DNA of 64,000 nt from JAPLMW01 sp964619675 (GTDB taxonomy: Bacteria; Planctomycetota; Phycisphaerae; Sedimentisphaerales; UBA12454). Below the pieces are notes generated by a model that saw only the letters and a list, made by a program, of their open reading frames with translations, ran no database searches and was not told the origin of the DNA. The position numbers and the translations under genes were made by a program. Of the stretch, positions 24,074 to 32,179 are shown piece after piece; position 1 is the first letter of the stretch; every line of letters begins with the position of its first letter. The stretch is taken from contig CAZUEO010000006.1 in the NCBI GenBank assembly GCA_964619675.1, positions 1 through 64,000 on the forward strand. Reading direction: 5' to 3'.

Positions 24074-25015
24074 ATGGCAAGTCATTTTGCAGACCGGGTT
24101 TGTCAGGCCGTCAAAAGTAAAAAGACCGCTTTGACAGTCGGTCTCGACCCTGTTTATTCTCACCTGCCCGGCGCGATACGCAACAAGAAAGGCCTCGACG
24201 ATGCCAAAAGTGTTACATCGGCAGTCGATGCTGTTTTTGAATTTAGTTTGAAGGTTTTGCGGATAGTCGCTCCGCTTGTGCCTGCCGTTAAACTGAATAT
24301 TGCTTTTTTCGAAAGATATTTATGGGAAGGCGTTGAATGTTATTACTCACTCGTCAGTGAAGCAAACGAGCTTGACCTTGAGGTAATCGGCGACGTCAAG
24401 CGCGGCGACATCGGTCATACAACTGAAAGCTACGCACTGGCTCATCTGCAAAATCCGGAACTTGTAGGTTTGGAGGATATACTCGCGCCGGATGCAATTA
24501 CTATAAATGGTTTTGCCGGTTCTGAAGGAATAACTCCATTTGCCCAAATCGCCGACAAACAGGGCAAAGGCGTTTTCGTCTGGGTCCGCGCCAGCAACCC
24601 TTCGGCAGCAGCGATTCAGGATTTCGCCGATTCAAACGGCATAAAAATGTATGAAAAGCTTGCCGAGATTGTCGCTGAAATCGCAAATCAAAAACAGAGA
24701 ATCGGCAAGTGCGGTTACAGTAATATTGGTATGGTTGTCGGCGGAACAAGCGGCGAGCAGTCAATCGCACTTCGCAAAAAATACGATAAGATTATTTTTT
24801 TAGTGCCCGGTTTTGGCGCTCAGGGTGCATCGGCCACGGATTGTATGCAATTCTGCAAACGGGACGGCACAGGCGCTCTCATTAATGCCTCAAGGTCCAT
24901 AATCTACGCTTATGAAAATGAAAAATACAGCCAACAATTCGGCGACAACTGGGGAAAATGTATAGAACAAGCTGTGACTGACGCAAAGGTTGAACTGGCC
25001 AAAGCAGCACAATAA
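24074..25015 (+). CDS. pyrF: Orotidine 5'-phosphate decarboxylase (type 2)
   Basis: 313 residues, the longer PyrF type. It has GLDPVYSHLP near 23, KLNIAFFERY near 73, and the catalytic Asp/Lys tetrad in VIGDVKRGDIGHT near 97. It decarboxylates OMP to UMP in pyrimidine synthesis. AAAGGA precedes the ATG. murD follows after 5 bp. Confidence 0.95.
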   Translation: MASHFADRVCQAVKSKKTALTVGLDPVYSHLPGAIRNKKGLDDAKSVTSAVDAVFEFSLKVLRIVAPLVPAVKLNIAFFERYLWEGVECYYSLVSEANELDLEVIGDVKRGDIGHTTESYALAHLQNPELVGLEDILAPDAITINGFAGSEGITPFAQIADKQGKGVFVWVRASNPSAAAIQDFADSNGIKMYEKLAEIVAEIANQKQRIGKCGYSNIGMVVGGTSGEQSIALRKKYDKIIFLVPGFGAQGASATDCMQFCKRDGTGALINASRSIIYAYENEKYSQQFGDNWGKCIEQAVTDAKVELAKAAQ

Positions 25016-25020
25016 AAAAA

Positions 25021-26352
25021 ATGAATGCAGATTTTCTCAAAGGCAAATCTGTTCTTATAATGGGGCTTGGCGTATTTGGCGGTGGTGTTGACTGTGCAAA
25101 ATTTGCCTCCCGGCTGGCAAAAAAGGTTATCATAACCGACAAGGCCGATGGAAAAAAACTCGTCGATTCAATAAAAGAGCTTCAAAATTCCAAAAACATT
25201 GAGTTTCACCTTGCCGGCCATAACACAGAGAACTTTACACAGGCTGATGTAATTATTGTTAACCCCGCCGTTGATGAAGCAAATCCTTACATCGAGGCGG
25301 CAAAAAGCAAAAACAAACTCATAACATCTCAGATGGAAATCTTCTTCCAGCTCTGCCGGGCAAAAATTGTCGCAATCACCGGCTCAAACGGCAAAAGCAC
25401 AACCGCCGCTCTTACGGCACACCTACTTAAAAATATAAAATACGGCGAAGTATTTCTTAGCGGCAATATCGGCAATCTGCCCCTGCTTGAAAGTCTTGAC
25501 AGCATTAAAAAAAATGACCTGGTTGTGCTTGAGATATCAAGCTTTCAGCTTGAACAACTGGCCCGCATAAAAAAATCACCTTTCATCGGCTGTATTACAA
25601 ATATCGCTCCCAATCACTTAGACAGGCACAAAACGATGGAAAACTATTGTAATGCAAAGGAAAATATCTTTCGTTTTCAAAAAAGCGGTGATGTTGCCGT
25701 ATTAAATGCCTACGATGAAAAATGCCTCGAATGGTTCAAAAAATACAAAAAGACAGACCGCAAATGTTATCTGTTCGACAGGGAAAAACTTGACGGCAGA
25801 TTGACAAGTGTTTTCAAACTGCCCGGCAGGGCCAACAGGGAAAATCTCGCGGCAGCGGTAACAATAGCTCATCATTTCGGTTTAACCGATGAGCAGTTAA
25901 TAGAGCCGACAGGCAGTTTTGTTTCCCTGCCTCACCGACTCCAGCTTGTCGCAGCAATCAACGGTGTAAGATATTACAATGATTCGATAGCAACGACGCC
26001 TGAAAGCACGGTTGTAGGCATTAAGGCATTCAGCGAACCAAAGATTTTAATCGCCGGCGGCTATGATAAAGGTCTGGATTTTGACAAAATGGCAGAGGCT
26101 GTCAGCGATAAATTAAAGGCGTTGATTCTAATAGGCCAAACGGCCGATAAAATTGAACGGTCTTTCAGAAAGACCGGTAAACCGGCGACGATTTATCAGG
26201 CCGGCTCGCTCGCCGAGGCGGTAAAGAAATCAGCAGAAATATCCGCTGCCGGCGATATAGTCCTGTTAAGTCCCGCTTGTGCAAGCTACGATATGTTCGT
26301 AAATTTCGTTCAGAGGGGAAATATGTTTGCCCAGCTCGTAAAACAGCTTTAA
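25021..26352 (+). CDS. murD: UDP-N-acetylmuramoyl-L-alanine--D-glutamate ligase
   Basis: 443 residues of the Mur ligase family. The ATP loop ITGSNGKSTTAA is near 119 and NIAPNHLDRHKTMENY near 195, with a C-terminal domain containing GGYDKGLDFDKM. It adds D-Glu to UDP-MurNAc-L-Ala in the cytoplasm. It starts 5 bp after pyrF without an obvious ribosome-binding site, suggesting coupling. A strong hairpin follows at 26363. Confidence 0.95.
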   Translation: MNADFLKGKSVLIMGLGVFGGGVDCAKFASRLAKKVIITDKADGKKLVDSIKELQNSKNIEFHLAGHNTENFTQADVIIVNPAVDEANPYIEAAKSKNKLITSQMEIFFQLCRAKIVAITGSNGKSTTAALTAHLLKNIKYGEVFLSGNIGNLPLLESLDSIKKNDLVVLEISSFQLEQLARIKKSPFIGCITNIAPNHLDRHKTMENYCNAKENIFRFQKSGDVAVLNAYDEKCLEWFKKYKKTDRKCYLFDREKLDGRLTSVFKLPGRANRENLAAAVTIAHHFGLTDEQLIEPTGSFVSLPHRLQLVAAINGVRYYNDSIATTPESTVVGIKAFSEPKILIAGGYDKGLDFDKMAEAVSDKLKALILIGQTADKIERSFRKTGKPATIYQAGSLAEAVKKSAEISAAGDIVLLSPACASYDMFVNFVQRGNMFAQLVKQL

Positions 26353-26361
26353 ACAAGCGCA

Positions 26362-26442
26362 AAAAAGGGACCAGATGTTCTGGTCCCTTTTGGCCGGTGT
26401 TTGTACTTTAAATTTAATTTTGCATCTGCGCCAAACCCAGCT
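26362..26442 (-). ncRNA. Candidate small RNA (~80 nt)
   Basis: A strong minus-strand promoter (26449-26477) predicts a start near 26442, and a hairpin followed by six T residues ends near 26362. No ORF of note lies between. The promoter-to-terminator unit without a coding sequence is the usual appearance of a small RNA gene. Function unknown; it could also be antisense to the murD 3' trailer. Confidence 0.45.
26363..26391. terminator. Bidirectional Rho-independent terminator
   Basis: A 13-bp perfect stem built on GGGACCAGA/TCTGGTCCC with a 3-nt loop. It is followed by four T on the plus strand, ending murD, and six T on the minus strand, ending the candidate small RNA. Confidence 0.85.
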
Positions 26443-26448
26443 AAGTTA

Positions 26449-26477
26449 AATATAACAAAAACGCCCCGCCAGGTCAA
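26449..26477 (-). promoter_or_regulatory. Sigma-70 promoter of candidate small RNA
   Basis: Minus-strand TTGACC (26472-26477), a 17-bp spacer and TATATT (26449-26454). Close to consensus. No gene starts within 90 bp downstream before a terminator. Confidence 0.6.
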
Positions 26478-26699
26478 GAAAAAACAGCTATTTCTGCCTT
26501 TAAAGATACTTATATTCCTCCAATTATGGGACATTCGTCTTATGTGGCTTTTCTGCTGCAACATCTGGCCGCAGTCAAAACAGTGTTTTTGGAACACCAT
26601 TAAGACCTCCAAAAAAAAGATGATTTTTCACCCCTGCTTTTGTTAAGGCTTATCCAGCTTTTGACGAACTTTAACTATCAAATTAAAAGGAGACGACAG
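26478..26699. other. Intergenic region
   Basis: About 220 bp between the small RNA promoter and the PilZ gene. No RNA fold was seen. The frames present lack ribosome-binding sites and protein-like composition. Confidence 0.4.
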
Positions 26700-27083
26700 A
26701 TGAATAAACAAACAGCCGAGCGACGCAGGGAGAAACGCTTAAACTACCACTGGCCTGTCTGGTATGCCGAGGATTTTAATGATATCTTATCACAGGGACA
26801 AATGTTTGACCTGTCCAGCAATAGTGCAGCTTTTACCTGTTATGCAGATTCCTGTCCCTACGAAGGACAATACATTACCACAAGATTCAGTGTGCCTCGC
26901 TATGGTCAGGATAACGCATTTGACCTTGAAAACTGCATAAGAAGCGGCTTTGTCTATAGAATAGAAAATATCAGCCCTTATATGAGGAAAGTCGTTCTGC
27001 AGTTCGCAGAACCACTTGGTTTCAAGCCCGGTGAACAGAAAGAAAATCAACCGGCCGGTGAGCATGAAACCATAAAAGCATAG
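26700..27083 (+). CDS. PilZ-domain protein
   Basis: 127 residues from ATG 26700, behind an AGGAG site. The N-terminal RREKR box and the DLSSNSAAF segment ~35 residues later correspond to the RxxxR and D/N-x-S-x-x-G c-di-GMP motifs of PilZ; the final glycine is alanine, which may weaken binding. A diguanylate cyclase lies at 38051 in the same window. Probable c-di-GMP effector or degenerate relative. Confidence 0.7.
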   Translation: MNKQTAERRREKRLNYHWPVWYAEDFNDILSQGQMFDLSSNSAAFTCYADSCPYEGQYITTRFSVPRYGQDNAFDLENCIRSGFVYRIENISPYMRKVVLQFAEPLGFKPGEQKENQPAGEHETIKA

Positions 27084-27295
27084 CCTAAATATTTACTCTC
27101 CGCGGCGATACCCATACCGCCGTTCCAAAAACGATACGACCCGAGAACCCATATTCCATAAACTTTTCATATAAAAGACCGCCTCTGTCGGCAAATCCTT
27201 AAATACGCCGTTATTTTCTGGAAATCTGAGCGACAATATTTATACTCATTGTTTCTTCCGAGATAAAATAACTCAAATTAGGGCATGGGCTTAAA

Positions 27296-27607
27296 ATGGA
27301 GCTGATAAAACAAATTAAAGAGGCCGAAAACAAGGCAAAAGAACTCGTGGAAGATGCGCAAAAATCCACGTCCGAAAGCATCGAAAACACAAAACAGGAA
27401 CACAACCACCGGCTTGAGCAGGCCGCCCGGCAGCGGAAAGAGGCTATCGCACAAGCCCAGTCGCAGGCTGAAAAGGCAGGTGCCGCTGAGGCTGAACAAC
27501 TAAGAAAACAATCAGCCCTGAAAAGAAAGGAACTTGCGGAAAAGGCTACGGCGAAAATGGAGATGGCAGTAAAAACGGTGATTGAGTTTATAAAGAAACA
27601 GGGGTAA
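27296..27607 (+). CDS. V-type ATPase subunit G/H-like peripheral stalk protein
   Basis: 103 residues, entirely a charged coiled coil (MELIKQIKEAENKAKELVEDA), as in the archaeal/bacterial A/V-ATPase subunit H (G). It opens the V-ATPase operon and should pair with subunit E in the peripheral stalk. 26 bp before subunit I. Confidence 0.8.
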   Translation: MELIKQIKEAENKAKELVEDAQKSTSESIENTKQEHNHRLEQAARQRKEAIAQAQSQAEKAGAAEAEQLRKQSALKRKELAEKATAKMEMAVKTVIEFIKKQG

Positions 27608-27633
27608 TTCCAAAATTTTGATTTTTTAAACCA

Positions 27634-29634
27634 ATGGCCATAGTACAAATGAAAAAAATCATAATCGCCAGCTTCAGAGATGAGGCAGGCGAGCTTCTTG
27701 AAGAGCTGCAACAGGCAGGCATAATGCAGGTGCTTGATGCCCAGCGAGCCCTCATCAGCAAAGACAGTCCCGAACTACAGGGCCCCGCCCAGCGGCCGCC
27801 CTCGGCTTCGCCGCGAGGCGAGCGGCAGATTGAGGAAAGACTGGAAAAGCTCGAACGGGCTATCGACTTTTTGAATGGATATGCCGAGAAAAAGACCGGC
27901 CTGGCAGCAGCACTCGCACCGAAAGCCGTTATCGACCGCAGTCACTTTACAAAAATCACAAGCAGCGAAACCGCAATGGACAGGCTCGAAGCCTGCCGGA
28001 AACTGCAGCGGAAAATAAACAGCCTCAAAACGGAAATTGAAAACCTCTCGGCACAGATACAGCATCTTGGCCCATGGCAGAAGCTAACAACGCCGCTGGA
28101 AGAAATCGACAGGCTGCAGAAAACCACTGTTTTAGCAGGTTTTCTGTCTATGAAAAATACAATTGAAGCAGAAAAAAATCTTTCAGACCTGGCTGCTATC
28201 GAACGTATCGGAAGCCACAACAATTCTATTGCCTGCATAATTGTATGTTTTAGAGAAAATATACAGGATGTTCATAAGATTCTGCGAGGTCTTGAATTTG
28301 AAGTAGTCGGCTTTACAGGACTGAAAGGTTCTGCAGACAAACTTATAAAAGAATACCGGAAAAAACTGACGGATGTCCAAAGCGAATTGGCCGATGCCCA
28401 AAAAGAGGCGAGAACATCAAGCAAAGAAACAATCAACCTGCAGATACTGGCGGACTACTACCGAAACCTGCTGAATCGGCAGAAAACTCAACTGACCTCA
28501 CCGCAAACCGAACAGGCTGTCATTTTTGAAGGGTGGGTTAAAAAACGGCAGTTAAAACTGCTTGAAAAGATTGTTTCCAAATTTAGCGCAAGCAGCATAA
28601 TAGCAACCGAACCGGCAAAAGACGAACCGGTTCCGGTTGAGATAGAGAACAACAGAGCCATAAGTCCCTTTGAAACAATAACGAGGCTGTATGGAATGCC
28701 ACGGCAGACAAGCGTTGACCCGACGGTTTTTCTCGCGCCTTTTTTCGCGATATTCTTCGGATTATGCGTATCAGATGTCGGTTACGGCCTTATACTGGCG
28801 GCGTTTCTATGGTGGATGTTAAAGAAAATGCAGGCCGGCAAAAAGGCTGTAATACTTTTTCTAATATGCAGTTTCACAACGATACTGGGCGGCATAATAA
28901 CAGGAAGCTGGTTTGCTGATACATTCACGGCCTTGATACCTCAGCAAAGCAAACTATACATCAGCCTCAATGCAATCCGTGAAAAGCTAATGCTGTTTGA
29001 CCCAATGAAAGAACCGCTAATTTTTATCGTTTTATCTCTGGCTCTCGGATATATCCAGATAATGTTCGGGTTATGCATAGCACTTATAAATAATCTGTTG
29101 AGCAAAAACTTCATAGCTGCCGTTTGCGACCAGTTTATCTGGCTTATATTTCTCAATAGCTTTGTTGTTTTAGGTCTTGCCAAGGGAAATATTATTCCCG
29201 CTTATTTTGGCACAATAAGCATACCGCTTGCCATAATTTGCGCACTGATAATATTGCTTTTCGCTGTCCGCCATGGCCCTTGGATTGGACGGCTCGGAAT
29301 GGGCTTATTTCAACTGTTCAGTACCGTATTTTATCTTGGGGATATTCTCAGTTATGTTCGTCTTATGGCGTTAGGGATGGTAAGCGCAGGGTTCGGCATG
29401 GCCATCAATGTTCTTGTCAAAATACTGATGGATGTCCCCTATGTCGGTTATATACTCGGCGGCATTTTATTCGTAGCCGGGCATACGACTAATCTGGCTC
29501 TTTCGTTTCTTGGTGCGTTTGTACACTCATTGCGATTGCAGTTTGTGGAGTTTTTCCCGAAATTCTTCATCGGCGGCGGTATGGATTTTCGGCCTCTCCA
29601 CAAGGAATACAAACATATAGTAATAAAGGGATAA
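27634..29634 (+). CDS. ntpI: V-type ATP synthase subunit I
   Basis: 666 residues: a cytoplasmic coiled-coil half (~1-350) and a membrane half with about seven to eight segments. The essential arginine is in GDILSYVRLMALGM (~560-573). It forms the ion half-channels against the K ring. Near residues 49-65 a Pro/Arg/Gly-rich insertion (GPAQRPPSASPRGERQ) is encoded by a GC-rich palindromic stretch at about 27780-27832, unlike normal family sequence. Start MAIVQMKK fits the family. Confidence 0.92.
   Translation: MAIVQMKKIIIASFRDEAGELLEELQQAGIMQVLDAQRALISKDSPELQGPAQRPPSASPRGERQIEERLEKLERAIDFLNGYAEKKTGLAAALAPKAVIDRSHFTKITSSETAMDRLEACRKLQRKINSLKTEIENLSAQIQHLGPWQKLTTPLEEIDRLQKTTVLAGFLSMKNTIEAEKNLSDLAAIERIGSHNNSIACIIVCFRENIQDVHKILRGLEFEVVGFTGLKGSADKLIKEYRKKLTDVQSELADAQKEARTSSKETINLQILADYYRNLLNRQKTQLTSPQTEQAVIFEGWVKKRQLKLLEKIVSKFSASSIIATEPAKDEPVPVEIENNRAISPFETITRLYGMPRQTSVDPTVFLAPFFAIFFGLCVSDVGYGLILAAFLWWMLKKMQAGKKAVILFLICSFTTILGGIITGSWFADTFTALIPQQSKLYISLNAIREKLMLFDPMKEPLIFIVLSLALGYIQIMFGLCIALINNLLSKNFIAAVCDQFIWLIFLNSFVVLGLAKGNIIPAYFGTISIPLAIICALIILLFAVRHGPWIGRLGMGLFQLFSTVFYLGDILSYVRLMALGMVSAGFGMAINVLVKILMDVPYVGYILGGILFVAGHTTNLALSFLGAFVHSLRLQFVEFFPKFFIGGGMDFRPLHKEYKHIVIKG
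27780..27832. repeat. GC-rich palindromic insert inside ntpI
   Basis: A very GC-rich, imperfectly self-complementary stretch within an otherwise AT-moderate gene, read in frame as a low-complexity peptide. Looks like a dispersed palindromic element tolerated in a loop of the cytoplasmic domain. Confidence 0.4.
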
Positions 29635-29677
29635 CCGGACATTTTAGAAAAAACTTGTAGAAAGAAAGGGAATAACA

Positions 29678-30163
29678 ATGTTGGAAAATTTGGGTTTAAC
29701 TTATGCCTTAACCGGCGCAGCAGTGGCAACATTTCTTGCTGGTATCGGCTCTTCCGTCGGTCTGTGTATTGCAGCACGCGCTGCCGGCGGTGTTCTGAGT
29801 GAAAAGCCGGAACGTTACGGCTCGCTGATGTTAATGGTGCTGTTGCCAAGCACCCAGGGAATTTACGGCTTTGTAATTGCAATTTACGTGATGGTAAAAC
29901 TAAACATCATAGGCGGTAATCCTACAGCCATTGCACCGGTTCAGGGACTTGAGATACTTGCATCCTGCCTGGCAGTGGCCGTAGCAGGCCTGATAAGCGG
30001 TATTCAACAGGGCAAGGCCTGCGCAAGCGGAATCATAATGACTGCCAAACAACCGGAAATGTCGGTCAAAGCCGGCGTACTCTATGCTGCAATGATCGAG
30101 TTTTATGCAATTCTGGGCTTCCTGATTTCATTTCTACTGCTGCTGGGAATCAAGGTGGCATAA
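29678..30163 (+). CDS. ntpK: V-type ATP synthase subunit K (rotor ring)
   Basis: 161 residues, two duplicated hairpins (four helices). The residues that bind sodium in Enterococcus hirae NtpK have matches here: L56, T59 and Q60 in LLPSTQG, Q111 in the IQQGK segment, and the carboxylate E141 in AMIEFYAILG. The first hairpin lacks a carboxylate, as usual. This predicts a sodium-coupled ring. AAAGGG lies upstream of the ATG. Confidence 0.93.
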   Translation: MLENLGLTYALTGAAVATFLAGIGSSVGLCIAARAAGGVLSEKPERYGSLMLMVLLPSTQGIYGFVIAIYVMVKLNIIGGNPTAIAPVQGLEILASCLAVAVAGLISGIQQGKACASGIIMTAKQPEMSVKAGVLYAAMIEFYAILGFLISFLLLLGIKVA

Positions 30164-30205
30164 CAGGCGGCTGTCGGCGTATGATTTTACTATAGGCGAA
30201 TAATT

Positions 30206-30796
30206 ATGGATGCAAATCAGGTAGTACAAAAGATTTTAACTGAGGCAAAGGCCGAGGCGGACAAAATAAAAGCCGAGGCGGACGAAAAGATAAAAGTCAT
30301 CAAGGCCACCAACGAAGAAGAACTGTCAAAATACCAACAGGAAACCGACAGGCTGGCCCATAATGCAGGCGAGAAAGAAAAGGCCAGAGTCCTCGCCGCC
30401 GCCAGAATTGCCATCGCAAAGGAAATAACCGAAACCAAAAGAAAACTGCTCGATGCGGTAATTGAAAAGGCAGGGCAAAAAATCAAAAGCCTCGATGACG
30501 GCCAATATCTGGCGATTATGGAAGGTCTTATACTGCGCTGCGTAAAGACCGGCGACGAAGAGATCGTTATAGGCAAAAATGAAAAACGCATCAATGAAGA
30601 TTTCATCGGCAATATCAACCGGAAACGTGCCGGCAACGGCAAAGGAAAACTCCGCCTGGCCTCCGATAGAGCCGATATTGAGGCAGGATTTATACTGAGG
30701 CAAAAAAAGGTGCGGGTCAACGCAGGTCTTGACATGCTGCTTAAAGCGGCCGGCGAGCAGCTTGAAGGAAAACTGGCCGAGCAACTGTTCGGATAA
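30206..30796 (+). CDS. ntpE: V-type ATP synthase subunit E
   Basis: 196 residues: an N-terminal ~100-residue charged helix (AKAEADKIKAEADEK) followed by a compact C-terminal domain. Peripheral stalk subunit pairing with G/H. AGGCG precedes the start; subunit C follows 5 bp later. Confidence 0.9.
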   Translation: MDANQVVQKILTEAKAEADKIKAEADEKIKVIKATNEEELSKYQQETDRLAHNAGEKEKARVLAAARIAIAKEITETKRKLLDAVIEKAGQKIKSLDDGQYLAIMEGLILRCVKTGDEEIVIGKNEKRINEDFIGNINRKRAGNGKGKLRLASDRADIEAGFILRQKKVRVNAGLDMLLKAAGEQLEGKLAEQLFG

Positions 30797-30801
30797 AAAA
30801 T

Positions 30802-31836
30802 ATGGTTACTTTTGCAGAACAACCTTTGCTGTATTTCAATTTGTATCCGCCAACAGGGGATTGCGATTGGCGGTACATGTTTGCCGCTGCGCAGGTCAGG
30901 TCTCTGGAAGACAGGATGCTTACACCGCAGCTATTGGCGGAACTGACAAATACAAAAGATATAACCGAACTTACTGAAATGCTTGCGGGAACCGAATATG
31001 CCGTCTCGCCGCAGGTGATTGACTCGGATATGGAACAAATGCTTTCTCAGAGACGAATGGAAACCAGAAGGCTTTTTGAGCAATTAATAGCTGATGATAA
31101 AATTATACAACTGTTTCGGGCAAGGACTGATTTTGCCAATATGCGTCTTGCCGTCAGGAGGCTTGTCCTCAAAAGGCCGCTGGGCGACGATTACTGCCAG
31201 GATGGAAACGTACCGAAGGACGCGTTTGAGCAGATATTTGAGCAGGAAAATTACAGCGGCCTGCCGAAATATTTTCAGCAAGGGGTTGAAGCGGGCGTAG
31301 TCGGATACTACAAAAATAAAAATGCTCGCGATATAGACCTGGAAATCGACAAAGTCGAGGCCGATTTTATGCTGGAATTTTCCGCTGATATCGGCAGCGG
31401 TTTCCTGACGGAACTGTTTAGAATGCAGATTGATTTGACGAATATACGGACAATAATGAGAATGAAATTTGCCGACCTGCAGGATACGGACGCTTTTCCC
31501 ACAGGCGGATATATCGAAAAATCGAGACTTATCCAGTGTCTTGACACAGGATATGAAGCCTTGGCACAACATTTTTATGCAACGCCTTATTATCATCTTA
31601 TCGAGGTTAGTGTAAATTATCTGGAGAAGGAAAATTCTTTCCTGAAGCTTGAAGCCGTCTGTGATGAGCATCTGCTTGGATTCCTGAAAACAACCAGATA
31701 TATAACGGCAGGAACTCAGCCTATTATTGCATATCTGTTTGCCAAAGAGCACGAAATAAGAATGGTAAGAATGGTTCTTGCCTGTAAAAAAGCTGAAATT
31801 GAGCCAAAAGTAATTCATGACAGGATTGTTGTCTGA
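30802..31836 (+). CDS. ntpC: V-type ATP synthase subunit C (d-like)
   Basis: 344 residues, mostly helical, with three related segments and the typical IAYLFAKEHEIRMVRMVLACK end. It couples the central stalk to the K ring. GGATAAAAAAT at the end of subunit E serves as its ribosome-binding site. Subunit F follows after 2 bp. Confidence 0.88.
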   Translation: MVTFAEQPLLYFNLYPPTGDCDWRYMFAAAQVRSLEDRMLTPQLLAELTNTKDITELTEMLAGTEYAVSPQVIDSDMEQMLSQRRMETRRLFEQLIADDKIIQLFRARTDFANMRLAVRRLVLKRPLGDDYCQDGNVPKDAFEQIFEQENYSGLPKYFQQGVEAGVVGYYKNKNARDIDLEIDKVEADFMLEFSADIGSGFLTELFRMQIDLTNIRTIMRMKFADLQDTDAFPTGGYIEKSRLIQCLDTGYEALAQHFYATPYYHLIEVSVNYLEKENSFLKLEAVCDEHLLGFLKTTRYITAGTQPIIAYLFAKEHEIRMVRMVLACKKAEIEPKVIHDRIVV

Positions 31837-31838
31837 TT

Positions 31839-32162
31839 ATGCAGGGAAAAGTCGCAATATTTGGCAGTGCTGATTTTGTTATGCCTTATTCGGCCCTGGG
31901 AGCCGATACCTTCGCGGTCGAACAAAAGGCTGAGCAAATAATTCAATCAGCCGAAAAAATAGCCGCTGAAAAATATGCGGTTATAATCGTAGCGGAGAAC
32001 ATTGCGCAAAAGGCCGACGAAGTTTTCAGACAGTTCCGCACGAAAACAATGCCTTGTGTCCTTGTTGTGCCGTTCACGACAGAATCAAAGGGCTTTGCCG
32101 TTGAAAGTTTGGCACGGCTTTTAAAATTTGCCACAGGAATAAATATCTCACAGAGTACATAG
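31839..32162 (+). CDS. ntpF: V-type ATP synthase subunit F
   Basis: 107 residues with the Rossmann-like pattern of subunit F: KVAIFGSADFVMPYSALG at the N-terminus and YAVIIVAENIA in the middle. Central-stalk subunit. No clear ribosome-binding site; translation is probably coupled to subunit C. The gene name follows archaeal subunit order; Enterococcus uses a different letter for this subunit. Confidence 0.85.
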   Translation: MQGKVAIFGSADFVMPYSALGADTFAVEQKAEQIIQSAEKIAAEKYAVIIVAENIAQKADEVFRQFRTKTMPCVLVVPFTTESKGFAVESLARLLKFATGINISQST

Positions 32163-32179
32163 AATCTTCAGGATAAAAT

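Noticed and set aside
26349..26612. Minus-strand 87-codon frame after murD
   Set aside because: It runs through the terminator hairpin and the promoter of the candidate small RNA and resembles no family.
30217..30822. 201-codon minus-strand frame opposite subunit E
   Set aside because: Ser/Ala/Phe-rich antisense shadow of a coiled-coil gene.
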